DNA from: CBDHFN01 sp965262605
GTDB lineage: Bacteria; Pseudomonadota; Alphaproteobacteria; JASGCL01
Assembly (NCBI GenBank): GCA_965262605.1
Contig: CBDHFN010000003.1
Location: forward strand, 248,001-312,000
DNA length: 64,000 nucleotides
Direction: 5' to 3'
The notes under the pieces: generated by a model
What the model saw: only the letters and a program-made list of their open reading frames with translations
What the model was told of the DNA's origin: nothing
Database searches by the model: none
Part shown: positions 8,855-17,293 of the stretch, in pieces
Numbering within the stretch: the first letter of the stretch is position 1
Layout: the number at the start of each line of letters is the position of its first letter
Made by a program: the position numbers and the translations under genes

Positions 8855-9981
8855 TGCCGTAAATCCAATAATTCCATGGATTTTTTAAAATCATTGCTAA
8901 GCATAAAATATAAAGATTGCAGGCTTATCGTCATTATTTGATTTCTGTCAATATGAATCGGCGCGATACCATATTGCCATAATTTTTGCCAAGATTCGTG
9001 CCATAAAAGCCAATTTTGCGGATTTTTAGGGTAAATTTGGCGAAAAATTGCACCCTCGCCCTCGCGGTAGGCATCAAATTCGGTATTTGTTAGCATGAAT
9101 TTTGCGATTCGCGCCATAATATTATCCATAAAAGCCCTTAATAATTGGTAATTACCCATATTTTGCACCACATCAAATTCGCCAATAATTTTATCATTTT
9201 GCAATTGCGGGTTTTCAAAAAATCCGATTAATAAATCATAATAACCAAGTCCCCCCGAATCATAAATTTCCAGCGCGCGCCCCGGGCTTGACGATGCTAA
9301 TTTACTTAATATTTCGCGGTGATAAACGGGAATTTCTTCGTCAATATTATTTAAAATTTGAGTCGCTTGTGCCATGCTTAACGCGTGAAATTTCAAATTC
9401 ATGCTGCGCGATAAAATCGTTCTTGGCATGGCGGATAATCGGTTGGTAATTAATAAAAATAAGCAGTTGCTTGGCGGCTCTTCCAGAATTTTCAAAAACG
9501 CGTTGCTAGCATTATTATTCATTAAATCACAGCCATCAATCATGACAATGCGCGGTTTGTCGCTATATGCGGGGGCAAGCCTTAACCATTCAATCAATTG
9601 GCGCACGGCATCAATGGTTATTGAAGGCGTTTTTGCCTCGGACGGGTTTTTACTATGGTCGTAATAAAAAAAATTTGGGTGAAAATCGCCACATATTTGC
9701 TTGGTAATTGGTGAATTATAATCTGGAATCGGAAATTCAGTAAAAATTTCATTATCATTGTCAAAAAATCCCCCGCCGTCTTGACTGGGCGGGTTTAGCA
9801 AATAATGGGTTGCCAAAAATGCCAAAGATTGCTTGCCAATGCCTTTGGGGCCCGAAAAAATCCAAGCATGATGGCTAAGTTGCGCTTCGCCATCAGCATT
9901 AATTAATGCCGACCATAAAGAACGCCGATTTTGTTCATGCCCAATATATTGTTTAATTATTGATGCTGGAAGAATACTCAT
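8851..9981 (-). CDS. holB: DNA polymerase III delta' subunit
   Basis: A clamp-loader subunit of the replicative polymerase, about 376 residues. It contains an AAA+ N-terminal domain with a P-loop-like GPKGIGK at about residues 44-50, MIDGCDLMNNNASNAFLKILEEPP (Walker B/sensor region) and TILSRSMNLKF, where the usual SRC motif is SRS. This is the usual alphaproteobacterial form. I prefer ATG 9981 (MSILPASIIKQYIGHEQ) over ATG 10017, because conservation begins there. It lies upstream of and overlaps coaX. It is divergent from the UPF0262 gene. Confidence 0.9.
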   Translation of the reverse strand: MSILPASIIKQYIGHEQNRRSLWSALINADGEAQLSHHAWIFSGPKGIGKQSLAFLATHYLLNPPSQDGGGFFDNDNEIFTEFPIPDYNSPITKQICGDFHPNFFYYDHSKNPSEAKTPSITIDAVRQLIEWLRLAPAYSDKPRIVMIDGCDLMNNNASNAFLKILEEPPSNCLFLLITNRLSAMPRTILSRSMNLKFHALSMAQATQILNNIDEEIPVYHREILSKLASSSPGRALEIYDSGGLGYYDLLIGFFENPQLQNDKIIGEFDVVQNMGNYQLLRAFMDNIMARIAKFMLTNTEFDAYREGEGAIFRQIYPKNPQNWLLWHESWQKLWQYGIAPIHIDRNQIMTISLQSLYFMLSNDFKKSMELLDLRQ

Positions 9982-10080
9982 GAAGATAAATATAACTAAA
10001 AATTGCCGATTATGCAAGTTAAGTTATTGACTTTTTTGTTTATTTCCTTCAAAATAAATTTAAACAACCGAGTAAAAATT

Positions 10081-10590
10081 ATGAGTGATATAAAAGACTC
10101 CCTTAAAGGGCAATATATAGCAAAAATTATTTTAGACGAGGCAACTATCGCAAGACGAAGCCCACAAATTGAACATGAAAAAAAAGTTGCTATTTTAGAT
10201 ATTATTGAATTTAACCGATTTGCGATTCATTCAGATTTTGGGAATTTTACAGGTCCTTACCATTTATATATTGGCATCAGGGATAATAAATTAATCTTAA
10301 AAATCACCCATTGCGATAATGACGATACCATCAAAGAATTTTTTTTATCGCTAAGCCCTTTAAAATCAATCATCAAAGATTACCACGAAATTTGCGCCAG
10401 TTATTTTAACGCCATTAATACCCTTACCGCCAGCCAAATTGAAACCATAGATATGGCAAGACGGGGCATTCACGACGAAGCATCAGATATATTAACCGAA
10501 CGGCTAAATGGTAAAATTATCATGGATAAAATGACGGCAAGGCGAATTTTTTCCTTAATTTCCATTCTGCATATGGCGGTTTTACCTTAA
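10081..10590 (+). CDS. UPF0262 family protein
   Basis: A conserved alphaproteobacterial protein of unknown function, about 169 residues. Family features seen include ATIARRSPQIEHEKKVAI near the N-terminus, GPYHLYIGI, LSLSPLKSIIKDYHEIC, SQIETIDMARRGIHDE and TARRIFSLISILH at the end. The longer frame from 10003 would overlap the divergent holB gene and adds a non-conserved hydrophobic stretch, so ATG 10081 is chosen. It precedes a low-molecular-weight phosphatase gene by 1 nt, a pairing common in this class. Confidence 0.88.
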   Translation: MSDIKDSLKGQYIAKIILDEATIARRSPQIEHEKKVAILDIIEFNRFAIHSDFGNFTGPYHLYIGIRDNKLILKITHCDNDDTIKEFFLSLSPLKSIIKDYHEICASYFNAINTLTASQIETIDMARRGIHDEASDILTERLNGKIIMDKMTARRIFSLISILHMAVLP

Positions 10591-10591
10591 A

Positions 10592-11050
10592 ATGTCGTTA
10601 ATTTTCCCCCAATTACCCTATAAACCGCGGGCAATATTATTTTGTTGCACGATGAATAGTATCCGTTCCCCCATGGCAGAAAATATCTTAAAAAAAATCA
10701 CGGGCACGGAAATTTTTGTGGATTCGGTTGGCATTAAATTGGGCGACCCCGACCCGTTTATGCACGAAGTTATGCAAGAAATTGGTATAAATTGCACGCG
10801 CCATAAGGCAAAATTATTCACGGAATTATATGATGATAATTTTGATTTAATTATCGCTTTATCGCCCGAATCATTTCATCATGCCGTGGAATTAACGCGC
10901 ACCATGGCGTGCGAGGCGTGTTTTTGGAATATTTTTGACCCATCAATCACCGAAGGCAGCCGTAACGACCGATTATTATCATATCGGCTGGTGCGCGATA
11001 AAATATATGAAAATATTAAAGAAATGTTGAAATTTTATGAAGTTAACTAA
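10592..11050 (+). CDS. Low-molecular-weight protein-tyrosine phosphatase family protein
   Basis: A 152-residue cytoplasmic protein with the C-x5-R phosphatase loop CTMNSIRS (Cys19, Arg25) and a C-terminal DP in NIFDPSITEG that would supply the general-acid Asp. The fold is shared by LMW phosphatases and arsenate reductases; the linkage to UPF0262 argues for the alphaproteobacterial phosphatase subgroup. The start follows the UPF0262 stop by a single base, so translation is probably coupled. The physiological substrate is unknown. Confidence 0.85.
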   Translation: MSLIFPQLPYKPRAILFCCTMNSIRSPMAENILKKITGTEIFVDSVGIKLGDPDPFMHEVMQEIGINCTRHKAKLFTELYDDNFDLIIALSPESFHHAVELTRTMACEACFWNIFDPSITEGSRNDRLLSYRLVRDKIYENIKEMLKFYEVN

Positions 11051-11107
11051 TCGGTTCGCTTAAAGTAATATAATAAGTTTGTTGCGTTAGGAATTTTTCA
11101 AAGCAAT

Positions 11108-11270
11108 AGAGGGCAAAAACATACGAAAATGCGCAGAATAATTTTTAAGGAAATATTCAATATATTGAATATTTATCAAAACATGCTTTGAATAGCATGT
11201 TTTGCCTTAAAAATCCGAAGCGTAAGCGCAGGCTAGTATTTGAGCATTTTGAGTGTGTTTTTAACCGATT
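11108..11270. repeat. Composite palindromic element: imperfect outer hairpin interrupted by a two-hairpin element
   Basis: The 284-bp gap between two genes holds this element. Outer arms at about 11111-11140 and 11234-11266 are imperfect reverse complements. In the loop sits a compact structure at 11142-11213: closing stem TTTTTAAGG/CCTTAAAAA (11142-11150 and 11205-11213), a perfect palindromic hairpin (AAATATTCAAT arm, 11151-11174) and a second hairpin with arm CAAAACATGCT (11177-11204). A related outer palindrome without the insertion lies at 56099-56171, and the second hairpin recurs in inverted orientation at 44058-44085. Confidence 0.8.
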
Positions 11271-11334
11271 AGTGCAAAGACCCGAAGTGAAGGCGTAAGC
11301 CTTAACGAAGAGAAACGCGTAGCTGAAAAAAAGC

Positions 11335-12495
11335 TTAACTCAATAAACTTATATAATTTTCATCATCAATCATGGCGCGTTTACTCGTGTTAAACCACCC
11401 TTTAACGAAAGCTTTTTTCGTTAATTCCAAATCATTGGCATAAAATTCGGGCAAAAATTCGCTTCTTAACATTAAATTGCCGATAATATTTTTCGGCAAT
11501 TTATTGGTATTTTCGTCAAATATTGCAAATTCGCATTGCACGGGCAAACCATGCGTGCCCGATTTTATCAGCATCATGGGCATTTGACAAATTAAACCCA
11601 AGGCTTCGGGAATTTGAATCCCTGTCAAAATTGGCACACCAAAAGCCGTTTGCCATTTATTAAGGGAATCTATAGGCATATAACCATCGCTATATGCCAA
11701 AAAACGGCATGGATGCGCCGATAATAACAAATAATTTTGGGTTATTGCTTGTTCCATAAATTGCCATGTTTGTTGATTAAATTGCAAAAAACTTGGCTTG
11801 GCAAGGTGAAAATCTTTAAGAAATCGCATGGCGGGTTCATGAGTTGATGCAAAAAAAGCACCGCCCACGCTTAAAACGCTTAAAAAATTCATGGCACCCA
11901 AAGGAGTCGTAAGCGACGATATATTCATCGTAGAATCATTGGCGCGTAAAAATAAAGCTTGGGCATTGCCCCTTGCTTTATTTAAAACTTGCCATTGGCG
12001 GTGCGAAAAAACTTTCTTATCTTGGGCAAAACTCATCGCCATATCATTTTTATGCGGTTGAAATTGTGGAGCTTGCTTAGGGTTAGCACGCACCGAAAAA
12101 TCGCCCGCAGGGCGATTAAAATTTGTCTCAATTTCAATAATTTGCATTTTATGCTGCTGGGCAACTTCAATAATTGGTCCATATTGTCCGCGCATTACAA
12201 CCAAAGCCTTGGGTTTTAGCATTTTGAAATAATTATCCGCTTGTTTAAGCGTAGCATTAACATTTAAGGGAAATGTAATCGCATGACAAGCAAAACAATA
12301 TATTGCTGAAGCTAATTCTGGGCTTTCGCTAAGCCATAAAACCACGGTATCTTTGGGGGAAATCATTAACCCCGATAAATGCCGCCCCAAGATAATTTGA
12401 GTTTGCATTAATTGCCCAAAAGTCAATGCTGTTCGCCCCGCAGCTTTAATAGCTATGGCATTTTGTGGGATATTTTCAATTAATTCTGTTAGCAT
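11335..12495 (-). CDS. Degenerate AMP-dependent acyl-CoA synthetase-like protein
   Basis: A protein of about 386 residues that resembles the large N-terminal domain of ANL-superfamily acyl-CoA/oxalyl-CoA synthetases. The start LTFGQLMQTQIILGRHL, the segment DTVVLWLSESPELASAIYCFA and the late GWFNTSKRAMIDDENYI correspond to family landmarks. However, the glycine/threonine-rich phosphate loop (TSGTTGxPK) is absent: the expected place reads MSFAQDKKVFSHRQW. The protein also stops where the mobile C-terminal domain with its catalytic Lys should begin. It is probably a non-catalytic or decaying relative. The frame extends into the tRNA at 12528, so the internal ATG 12495 is used. Confidence 0.65.
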   Translation of the reverse strand: MLTELIENIPQNAIAIKAAGRTALTFGQLMQTQIILGRHLSGLMISPKDTVVLWLSESPELASAIYCFACHAITFPLNVNATLKQADNYFKMLKPKALVVMRGQYGPIIEVAQQHKMQIIEIETNFNRPAGDFSVRANPKQAPQFQPHKNDMAMSFAQDKKVFSHRQWQVLNKARGNAQALFLRANDSTMNISSLTTPLGAMNFLSVLSVGGAFFASTHEPAMRFLKDFHLAKPSFLQFNQQTWQFMEQAITQNYLLLSAHPCRFLAYSDGYMPIDSLNKWQTAFGVPILTGIQIPEALGLICQMPMMLIKSGTHGLPVQCEFAIFDENTNKLPKNIIGNLMLRSEFLPEFYANDLELTKKAFVKGWFNTSKRAMIDDENYISLLS

Positions 12496-12501
12496 TTTTA
12501 T

Positions 12502-12576
12502 TGGCTGGGGAGGCTGGATTCGAACCAACGTATGCCGGTATCAAAAACCGGTGCCTTACCGCTTGGCGACTCCCCA
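12502..12576 (-). tRNA. tRNA-Gln (anticodon TTG)
   Basis: Read on the minus strand this folds as a complete cloverleaf: acceptor TGGGGAG/CTCCCCA, a D arm GCC..GGC-like region with AAGCGG, anticodon stem CCGGT/ACCGG around loop TTTTGAT with anticodon TTG, and T arm GTTGG TTCGAAT CCAGC. The discriminator is G and CCA is encoded at the 3' end. It lies just upstream of the minus-strand synthetase-like gene. Confidence 0.95.
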
Positions 12577-12625
12577 ATAGTAATTTCAATTATCCTAATA
12601 CCAATATTTGTGAAATTTGCAAGAC

Positions 12626-13915
12626 TTATTTTAAAATAATTTTCAATTTATCCGTAATTTCGTCAATAAATCCTTCATCGGCGACTAATGGTGGGGCAAT
12701 AATTGCGCAATTACCAGTAAATTTAATATGAATGTTATTTTCATAAACGGCTTTTGTGCCGCCTAATTGCGTATAGGTCGTATCAATACCGCATAATAAA
12801 CCATAACCGCGAATATCGGTAATTTTTGCCAAACCTTTAAGCGACATCATTTTCTTTTCAAAATAACTGCATAATTTTGCGCCTTTTTCAAAAACTTTTT
12901 CATTTTCGTAAATGCCCAAAGTCGCAATTGAAGCCGCCGCCGCGCAAGGATGCCCTGAATAAGTATATCCATGGAAAAATTCCACAACATCTTCGGGCGA
13001 TGCGCTGTTGATAGTATGGTATATTTCGTCCTTAACCGCAACCGCGCCCATGGGTTGTGCGCCATTGGTTATGCCTTTGGCAAGCGTCATTATATCGGGA
13101 ATAACATCAAAAGCATCAGCGGCAAAAGCCGTGCCAAGCCGTCCAAAACCGGTAATAACTTCGTCAAATACTAATAAAATGCCATTTTTATCGCAAATTT
13201 CGCGCAATCTTTTTAAATATCCTTTGGGTGGCACTAAACAACCCGTGGAACCTGCAACTGGCTCTACAAAAACGGCGGCAATAGTCGTGCCACCAAAAGT
13301 ATCGACGGCGCGTTGTAAATCTTCGGCTAATTCAACACCATGTTCGCCCTCACCCCAAGTATAACCATTTTCTTTGGGCATCCAAGTATGGCGCATATGC
13401 ACTATATTAGACATACCATTGGTAAAGGTTTCGCGGTTTTTCACCATACCAGACAAAGAAACACCACCGATATTCACACCATGATAAGCCCGTTCGCGCG
13501 AAACAAATCTTGTGCGTTGACCATCTTTTTTGGCACGATGATACGCCATCGCAATTTTAATTGCCGTATCAATGGATTCAGAACCAGAACCGGTGAAAAA
13601 TGTATGATTCATTCCTTCGGGAAGGATTCTTGACAAGCGATTTGCGACTTCAAAACTATTCGGATTGGCAACTTGAAAATGCGGAGAAAAATCGCAAGTT
13701 TGTAATTGTTCATAAACTGCCTTAGCAATTTCTTCGCGTCCATGCCCCAAAGGCACGCAAAATAAACCCGAAGAAGCGTCCGCCAATTTGCGTCCATCAT
13801 GGGTTTCATAATATAAGCCTTTGGCTTTTGTATATAATCTAGGATTTTTCTTAAAATCGCGATTGCTGGTAAAAGGCATCCAGTGGTTTTCTAAATCGTT
13901 GGGGGCGTAGCGCAT
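12626..13915 (-). CDS. Class III (omega) aminotransferase, possibly taurine:pyruvate or beta-alanine:pyruvate
   Basis: A PLP-dependent aminotransferase of 429 residues. Family features: NHTFFTGSGSESIDTAIKIA (cofactor phosphate site), the ERAYHGVN segment, VFDEVITGFGRLG with the PLP-binding Asp, and the Schiff-base Lys at residue 280 in LAKGITNGAQPMG. The start MRYAPNDLENHWMPFT is typical of omega-amino acid:pyruvate aminotransferases. In the same genome segment xsc encodes sulfoacetaldehyde acetyltransferase, so a taurine:pyruvate role is plausible but not proven by sequence. AAGGAG precedes the ATG. Three 23-bp tandem repeats lie immediately upstream. Confidence 0.85.
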   Translation of the reverse strand: MRYAPNDLENHWMPFTSNRDFKKNPRLYTKAKGLYYETHDGRKLADASSGLFCVPLGHGREEIAKAVYEQLQTCDFSPHFQVANPNSFEVANRLSRILPEGMNHTFFTGSGSESIDTAIKIAMAYHRAKKDGQRTRFVSRERAYHGVNIGGVSLSGMVKNRETFTNGMSNIVHMRHTWMPKENGYTWGEGEHGVELAEDLQRAVDTFGGTTIAAVFVEPVAGSTGCLVPPKGYLKRLREICDKNGILLVFDEVITGFGRLGTAFAADAFDVIPDIMTLAKGITNGAQPMGAVAVKDEIYHTINSASPEDVVEFFHGYTYSGHPCAAAASIATLGIYENEKVFEKGAKLCSYFEKKMMSLKGLAKITDIRGYGLLCGIDTTYTQLGGTKAVYENNIHIKFTGNCAIIAPPLVADEGFIDEITDKLKIILK

Positions 13916-13925
13916 TATTTTCTCC

Positions 13926-13993
13926 TTGTTAAATAAATGATAGAATCATTGTTAAATAAATGATAGAATCATTGTTAAATTAATGATAAGAAT
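13926..13993. repeat. Three tandem 23-bp repeats in an aminotransferase promoter region
   Basis: Copies span 13926-13948 and 13949-13971 (identical) and 13972-13993 (degenerate). Each full copy contains the palindrome ATGAT-AGA-ATCAT. Phasing of 23 bp is about two helical turns, so bound dimers would lie on one DNA face. The array starts about 10 bp upstream of the aminotransferase start codon (minus strand) and about 150 bp upstream of pstS (plus strand). It looks like a regulator-binding array; the regulator is unknown. The remaining 150 bp to pstS are AT-rich with no other recognised site. Confidence 0.7.
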
Positions 13994-14146
13994 TTTTACC
14001 ATATTTTTTTGTATAATTCAAGAGCCAGTATCAGCAAAAAAATCAGCCACAATTAATTAAAATTTAATATAATTTTATGATTAGCTATTGCTTAAAATAA
14101 GAAAATAATCTATAATTAAATAACTTTAACAAACAAAGGATATATC

Positions 14147-15145
14147 ATGAAAAAACAAAATTTATTAATTATAGCTTCGTTATTATTACCACAAATATTA
14201 TATGCCAAAGACCAAATTCAAATTGTTGGATCTTCCACTGTTTTCCCATTCGCCACAATTGTCGCGGAAAATTTTCAAAAAAAATCAAAATCTAAACCGC
14301 CAATTGTTGAATCGCTTGGCACGGGTGGCGGATTTAAAATATTTTGCGCTTCGGGTGATGAAAATTCCCCGGATATAGCCATGGCATCACGCCCCATAAA
14401 AAAATCAGAAAGCGATGATTGCCAAAAAAATGGGGCGGGCGAAATAATTGAACATCAAATTGGCATTGATGGTATTGTTTTAGTGCATCAAAAAAATAAC
14501 CCCCCATTTAATTTATCAGACGAAGAATTATATTTAGCCTTGGCGCAATTTGTGCCCGATAAAAATAATCAACCCGTTGTTAATCCCTATAAAAAATGGA
14601 GTGATATTAACAAAGCCTTGCCCGATAAGAAAATTGTTGTTTATGGACCGCCAACATCTTCGGGCACGCGTGATAGCTTGATTGAATTAATCATTACTGC
14701 CAATGCTAAAAAGAAATTTTCGCAATTAGAAAAAGATAAACCCGAAGAATTTAAGAAAATTTCAACATTAATCCGCAATGATAATGCCTATATTGACGCT
14801 GGTGAAAATGATTCGTTAATTGTTAATAAATTATCAGCACAAAAAGAATCTTATGGTATTTTAGGATATAGTTTTTTATATCTTAATGGACAAAAAATTC
14901 AAGGCGCAAAGATTAATAATATTGAACCAAATGAAGACACCATGGAAAATGGTAAATATATTTTATCAAGACCATTGTATATTTATACAAAAAAATCACA
15001 TATCGCGCTAAACCCACAAATTAAATCATATTTAGAAGAATTTTTAAGCGAAAAAACTATTGGTGATGAAGGATATTTAATTGATAAAGGACTTGCCCCC
15101 GTCAGTAAAGCCACTCGCCAAAAAAATCGTGATTTAATAAAATAA
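14147..15145 (+). CDS. pstS: Phosphate ABC transporter substrate-binding protein (PstS family)
   Basis: A periplasmic phosphate-binding protein of 332 residues. The Sec signal peptide MKKQNLLIIASLLLPQILYA precedes IQIVGSSTVFPFATIVAENF, the PstS phosphate-binding start. Further family segments are GTGGGFKIFCASGDENSPDIAMASRP and PPTSSGTRDSLIEL, which supply ligand contacts. The sequence belongs to the alphaproteobacterial PstS branch. No pstC, pstA, pstB or phoU is nearby, so it is an orphan component here. AAAGGATATATC before the ATG is a good ribosome-binding site. Confidence 0.88.
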   Translation: MKKQNLLIIASLLLPQILYAKDQIQIVGSSTVFPFATIVAENFQKKSKSKPPIVESLGTGGGFKIFCASGDENSPDIAMASRPIKKSESDDCQKNGAGEIIEHQIGIDGIVLVHQKNNPPFNLSDEELYLALAQFVPDKNNQPVVNPYKKWSDINKALPDKKIVVYGPPTSSGTRDSLIELIITANAKKKFSQLEKDKPEEFKKISTLIRNDNAYIDAGENDSLIVNKLSAQKESYGILGYSFLYLNGQKIQGAKINNIEPNEDTMENGKYILSRPLYIYTKKSHIALNPQIKSYLEEFLSEKTIGDEGYLIDKGLAPVSKATRQKNRDLIK

Positions 15146-15207
15146 ATATTGATTTTTGCCGTAATTTTTCTTATGAAATTTTAAAAAACACCCATAAGGA
15201 AAAAAAA

Positions 15208-16215
15208 ATGAAAAAAATTCGCGTTGGAATTAATGGATTTGGACGAATTGGCAGATTAATTATGCGTTCTTTTGCTGATTATGCCGATAAAATTGAAATT
15301 ATTGCTATTAATACTCCGGGAGCCATTGAATCTTCGGCGCATTTATTGGAATATGATTCCGTGCATGGTCATTATAAAAATGGGCAAATTTCTTATGATG
15401 AACATTTTATAAATTGCGGTTTTGGACCCATTAAATATAGCCGAATTAAAAATCCCGAAGAAATCGGCTGGGATAAATTGGGCGTTGATATTGTGCTTGA
15501 ATGTTCGGGTAAATTTAATGAAAAAGATAAAGCCATCGCGCATATTAAGGGCGGGGCAAAAAAAGTTCTTGTATCAGCGCCTTGTAAAAAAGCTGATAAA
15601 ACCATTGTTTATGGGGTAAATCATCAAGATATAACCCAAGATGATATTATTATTTCTTCGGCATCTTGCACCACAAATTGTTTAGCCCCAGTCGTTAAAG
15701 TTTTATTTGATTCAGTAGGCATTGAACAAGGATTTATGACAACCATTCATGCTTATACTGGGGATCAATTAACCGTTGATTCCTCGCATAAAGATTTACG
15801 CCGTGCAAGGGCTGCTAGCTTATCCATGATTCCGACAACAACTGGTGCCGCAAAATCATTGGGTGATGTCCTGCCACAAGTTAAAGGTAAGCTTGATGGT
15901 TCTTCAATCAGGGTGCCAACAGCGAATGTTTCAGTCGTTGATTTAACTTTAACCACAACAAAAGCAACAAATATTCAAGAAATTCATGAAATTTTTCAAT
16001 ATGCTTCGCTAAATTCCATGAAAAATATTATTAATATCACGAAAAAACCGCTGGTATCCGTTGATTTTAATGGCATGAAAGCCAGTGCTTGTATTGATTT
16101 AATGGAATGTTATGTTATGGGCACAAATATGGTAAGAATTCTTGCGTGGTATGATAATGAAGTCGGATTTTCGCACCGAATGTTGGATAATATTTTGGTT
16201 ATGGGAAAATTTTGA
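15208..16215 (+). CDS. gap: Glyceraldehyde-3-phosphate dehydrogenase
   Basis: Oxidises glyceraldehyde-3-phosphate to 1,3-bisphosphoglycerate in glycolysis or gluconeogenesis. The 335-residue protein has the Rossmann start INGFGRIGR, the catalytic Cys154 in SASCTTNC and the catalytic His in IHAYTGDQ. At the adenosine-ribose site the usual Asp after INxx is replaced: INTPG with Thr36 instead of IND, a change associated with NADP or dual cofactor use in some family members. Near the C-terminus YDNEVGFS replaces the common YDNEWG. TAAGGAAAAAAA precedes the ATG. No pgk or tkt neighbours are seen. Confidence 0.93.
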   Translation: MKKIRVGINGFGRIGRLIMRSFADYADKIEIIAINTPGAIESSAHLLEYDSVHGHYKNGQISYDEHFINCGFGPIKYSRIKNPEEIGWDKLGVDIVLECSGKFNEKDKAIAHIKGGAKKVLVSAPCKKADKTIVYGVNHQDITQDDIIISSASCTTNCLAPVVKVLFDSVGIEQGFMTTIHAYTGDQLTVDSSHKDLRRARAASLSMIPTTTGAAKSLGDVLPQVKGKLDGSSIRVPTANVSVVDLTLTTTKATNIQEIHEIFQYASLNSMKNIINITKKPLVSVDFNGMKASACIDLMECYVMGTNMVRILAWYDNEVGFSHRMLDNILVMGKF

Positions 16216-16244
16216 TTTTTAAATTGGTAATTCATTAAAACATC

Positions 16245-16596
16245 AGGGCATAAAATAGTCTTTTGACTATTTTATATACGAATTGATTCTCAATTCGTGC
16301 CCTTCAACCTTCGGGGTTTTAAATTATTTATTAAAATATATTGTTATTAAGGGGGAATTTTCGCTCTGCTAACGCAACCGCTCAAACATCAGGGCATAAA
16401 ATAGTCTTTTGACTATTTTATATACGAATTGATTCTCAATTCGTGCCCTTCAACCTACGAGTTATTTAAATTAATAATTAAAATATATTGTTATTAAGGG
16501 GGAATTTTCGCTCTGCTATCGCAACCGCTCAAACATCAGGGCATAAAATAGTCTTTTGACTATTTTATATACGAATTGATTCTCAATTCGTGCCCT
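16245..16596. repeat. Three tandem copies of a 146-147-bp unit, each carrying a two-hairpin 'cloverleaf' element
   Basis: The folded 59-nt element occurs at 16245-16303, 16391-16449 and 16538-16596. Each has a closing stem AGGGC/GCCCT, hairpin 1 with arm TAAAATAGTC (loop TTTT) and hairpin 2 with arm ACGAATTGA (loop TTC). The linkers are nearly identical and contain AAGGGGGAATTTTCGCTCTGC. The array follows gap and precedes a small minus-strand ORF. Two diverged relatives follow at 17294-17414. It may also act as a terminator cluster for gap. Confidence 0.85.
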
Positions 16597-16615
16597 TCAA
16601 CCTACGGGGTTTTCG

Positions 16616-16891
16616 CTATACTAAAATATCAAAAAAATAGCCACGGCGGAGGAAATTTAAACTGGTAATTTCTTTTAATTCGTCAAGTAATTCTTTTAAT
16701 CGCCGAAATTCAGCCTGCCAATCACGCGGATTGCGTTCATAAAAAAATCCACCATTTTGTGATCCAGAATCTAATTTTGTGCCATTATCATTTGATTCTT
16801 TTTTACGCCGCTCCTCGCTCGCCCAAAAGCCTTGATTACGCATATTGCCGTAATATATCTGCATTATTGATGTGTCAAAACTTAAATTCAT
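16616..16891 (-). CDS. Hypothetical 91-aa protein
   Basis: A small hydrophilic protein of unrecognised family (MNLSFDTSIMQIYYGNMRNQ start, charged ASEERRKKESNDN middle, EFRRLKELLDELKEI predicted helix). There is no clear ribosome-binding site upstream of the ATG. It sits between two repeat arrays, with its stop 20 bp from the last cloverleaf copy. Amino-acid composition looks protein-like, which is why it is kept, but it could be a chance ORF. Confidence 0.4.
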   Translation of the reverse strand: MNLSFDTSIMQIYYGNMRNQGFWASEERRKKESNDNGTKLDSGSQNGGFFYERNPRDWQAEFRRLKELLDELKEITSLNFLRRGYFFDILV

Positions 16892-17290
16892 GCGATAATA
16901 ACTGCAATTTTTTTGCCATTAATTATAATTATATTAATTAATTTAAATTTATAATATTTATAAAGACTTTAATATCTTAAAAATAATAATTAATTATTGA
17001 AATATATCAATAAAATTATAAAATTCATTGAATAAATCCGTGATTAATTTGTGTATAAGTTGGGTATATTTTTTATTAAAAAACTTATTAACAATTAACT
17101 AAACGACTTATTCACAATTTCCTCAATATTTTATAAATATATAAAATTAAAATTTATTTAAAGCCCAAGCGCAAAATATTTAGCATATACCCTGATTCCC
17201 CAAAAATATTAAAAATTATCATCGCTAACGGGATTAAATATTTTAAGTTTAAGGGGGATTTTTTCTCTGTGCTAACGCAACAGCTCTGAC
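16892..17290. other. Gene-free, very AT-rich region with DnaA-box-like sites (possible origin-like element)
   Basis: About 400 bp without a convincing gene. The left part (16915-17040) is almost pure A+T. It is followed by TGTGTATAA at 17050-17058 (reverse complement TTATACACA), TTATTAACA at 17085 (one mismatch) and TTATTCACA at 17108-17116. Two of these fit the TTATNCACA DnaA-box consensus in opposite orientation 50 bp apart next to an easily melted tract. The parB gene lies about 17 kb to the left. Replication-origin function is only a possibility; the number of boxes is small. Confidence 0.3.
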
Positions 17291-17293
17291 ATC

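Noticed and set aside
16245..16596. Regularly spaced repeats suggesting a CRISPR array
   Set aside because: The intervals between the folded copies are themselves nearly identical, repeats are 59 nt with internal hairpins, there are only three copies, and no cas gene is nearby.
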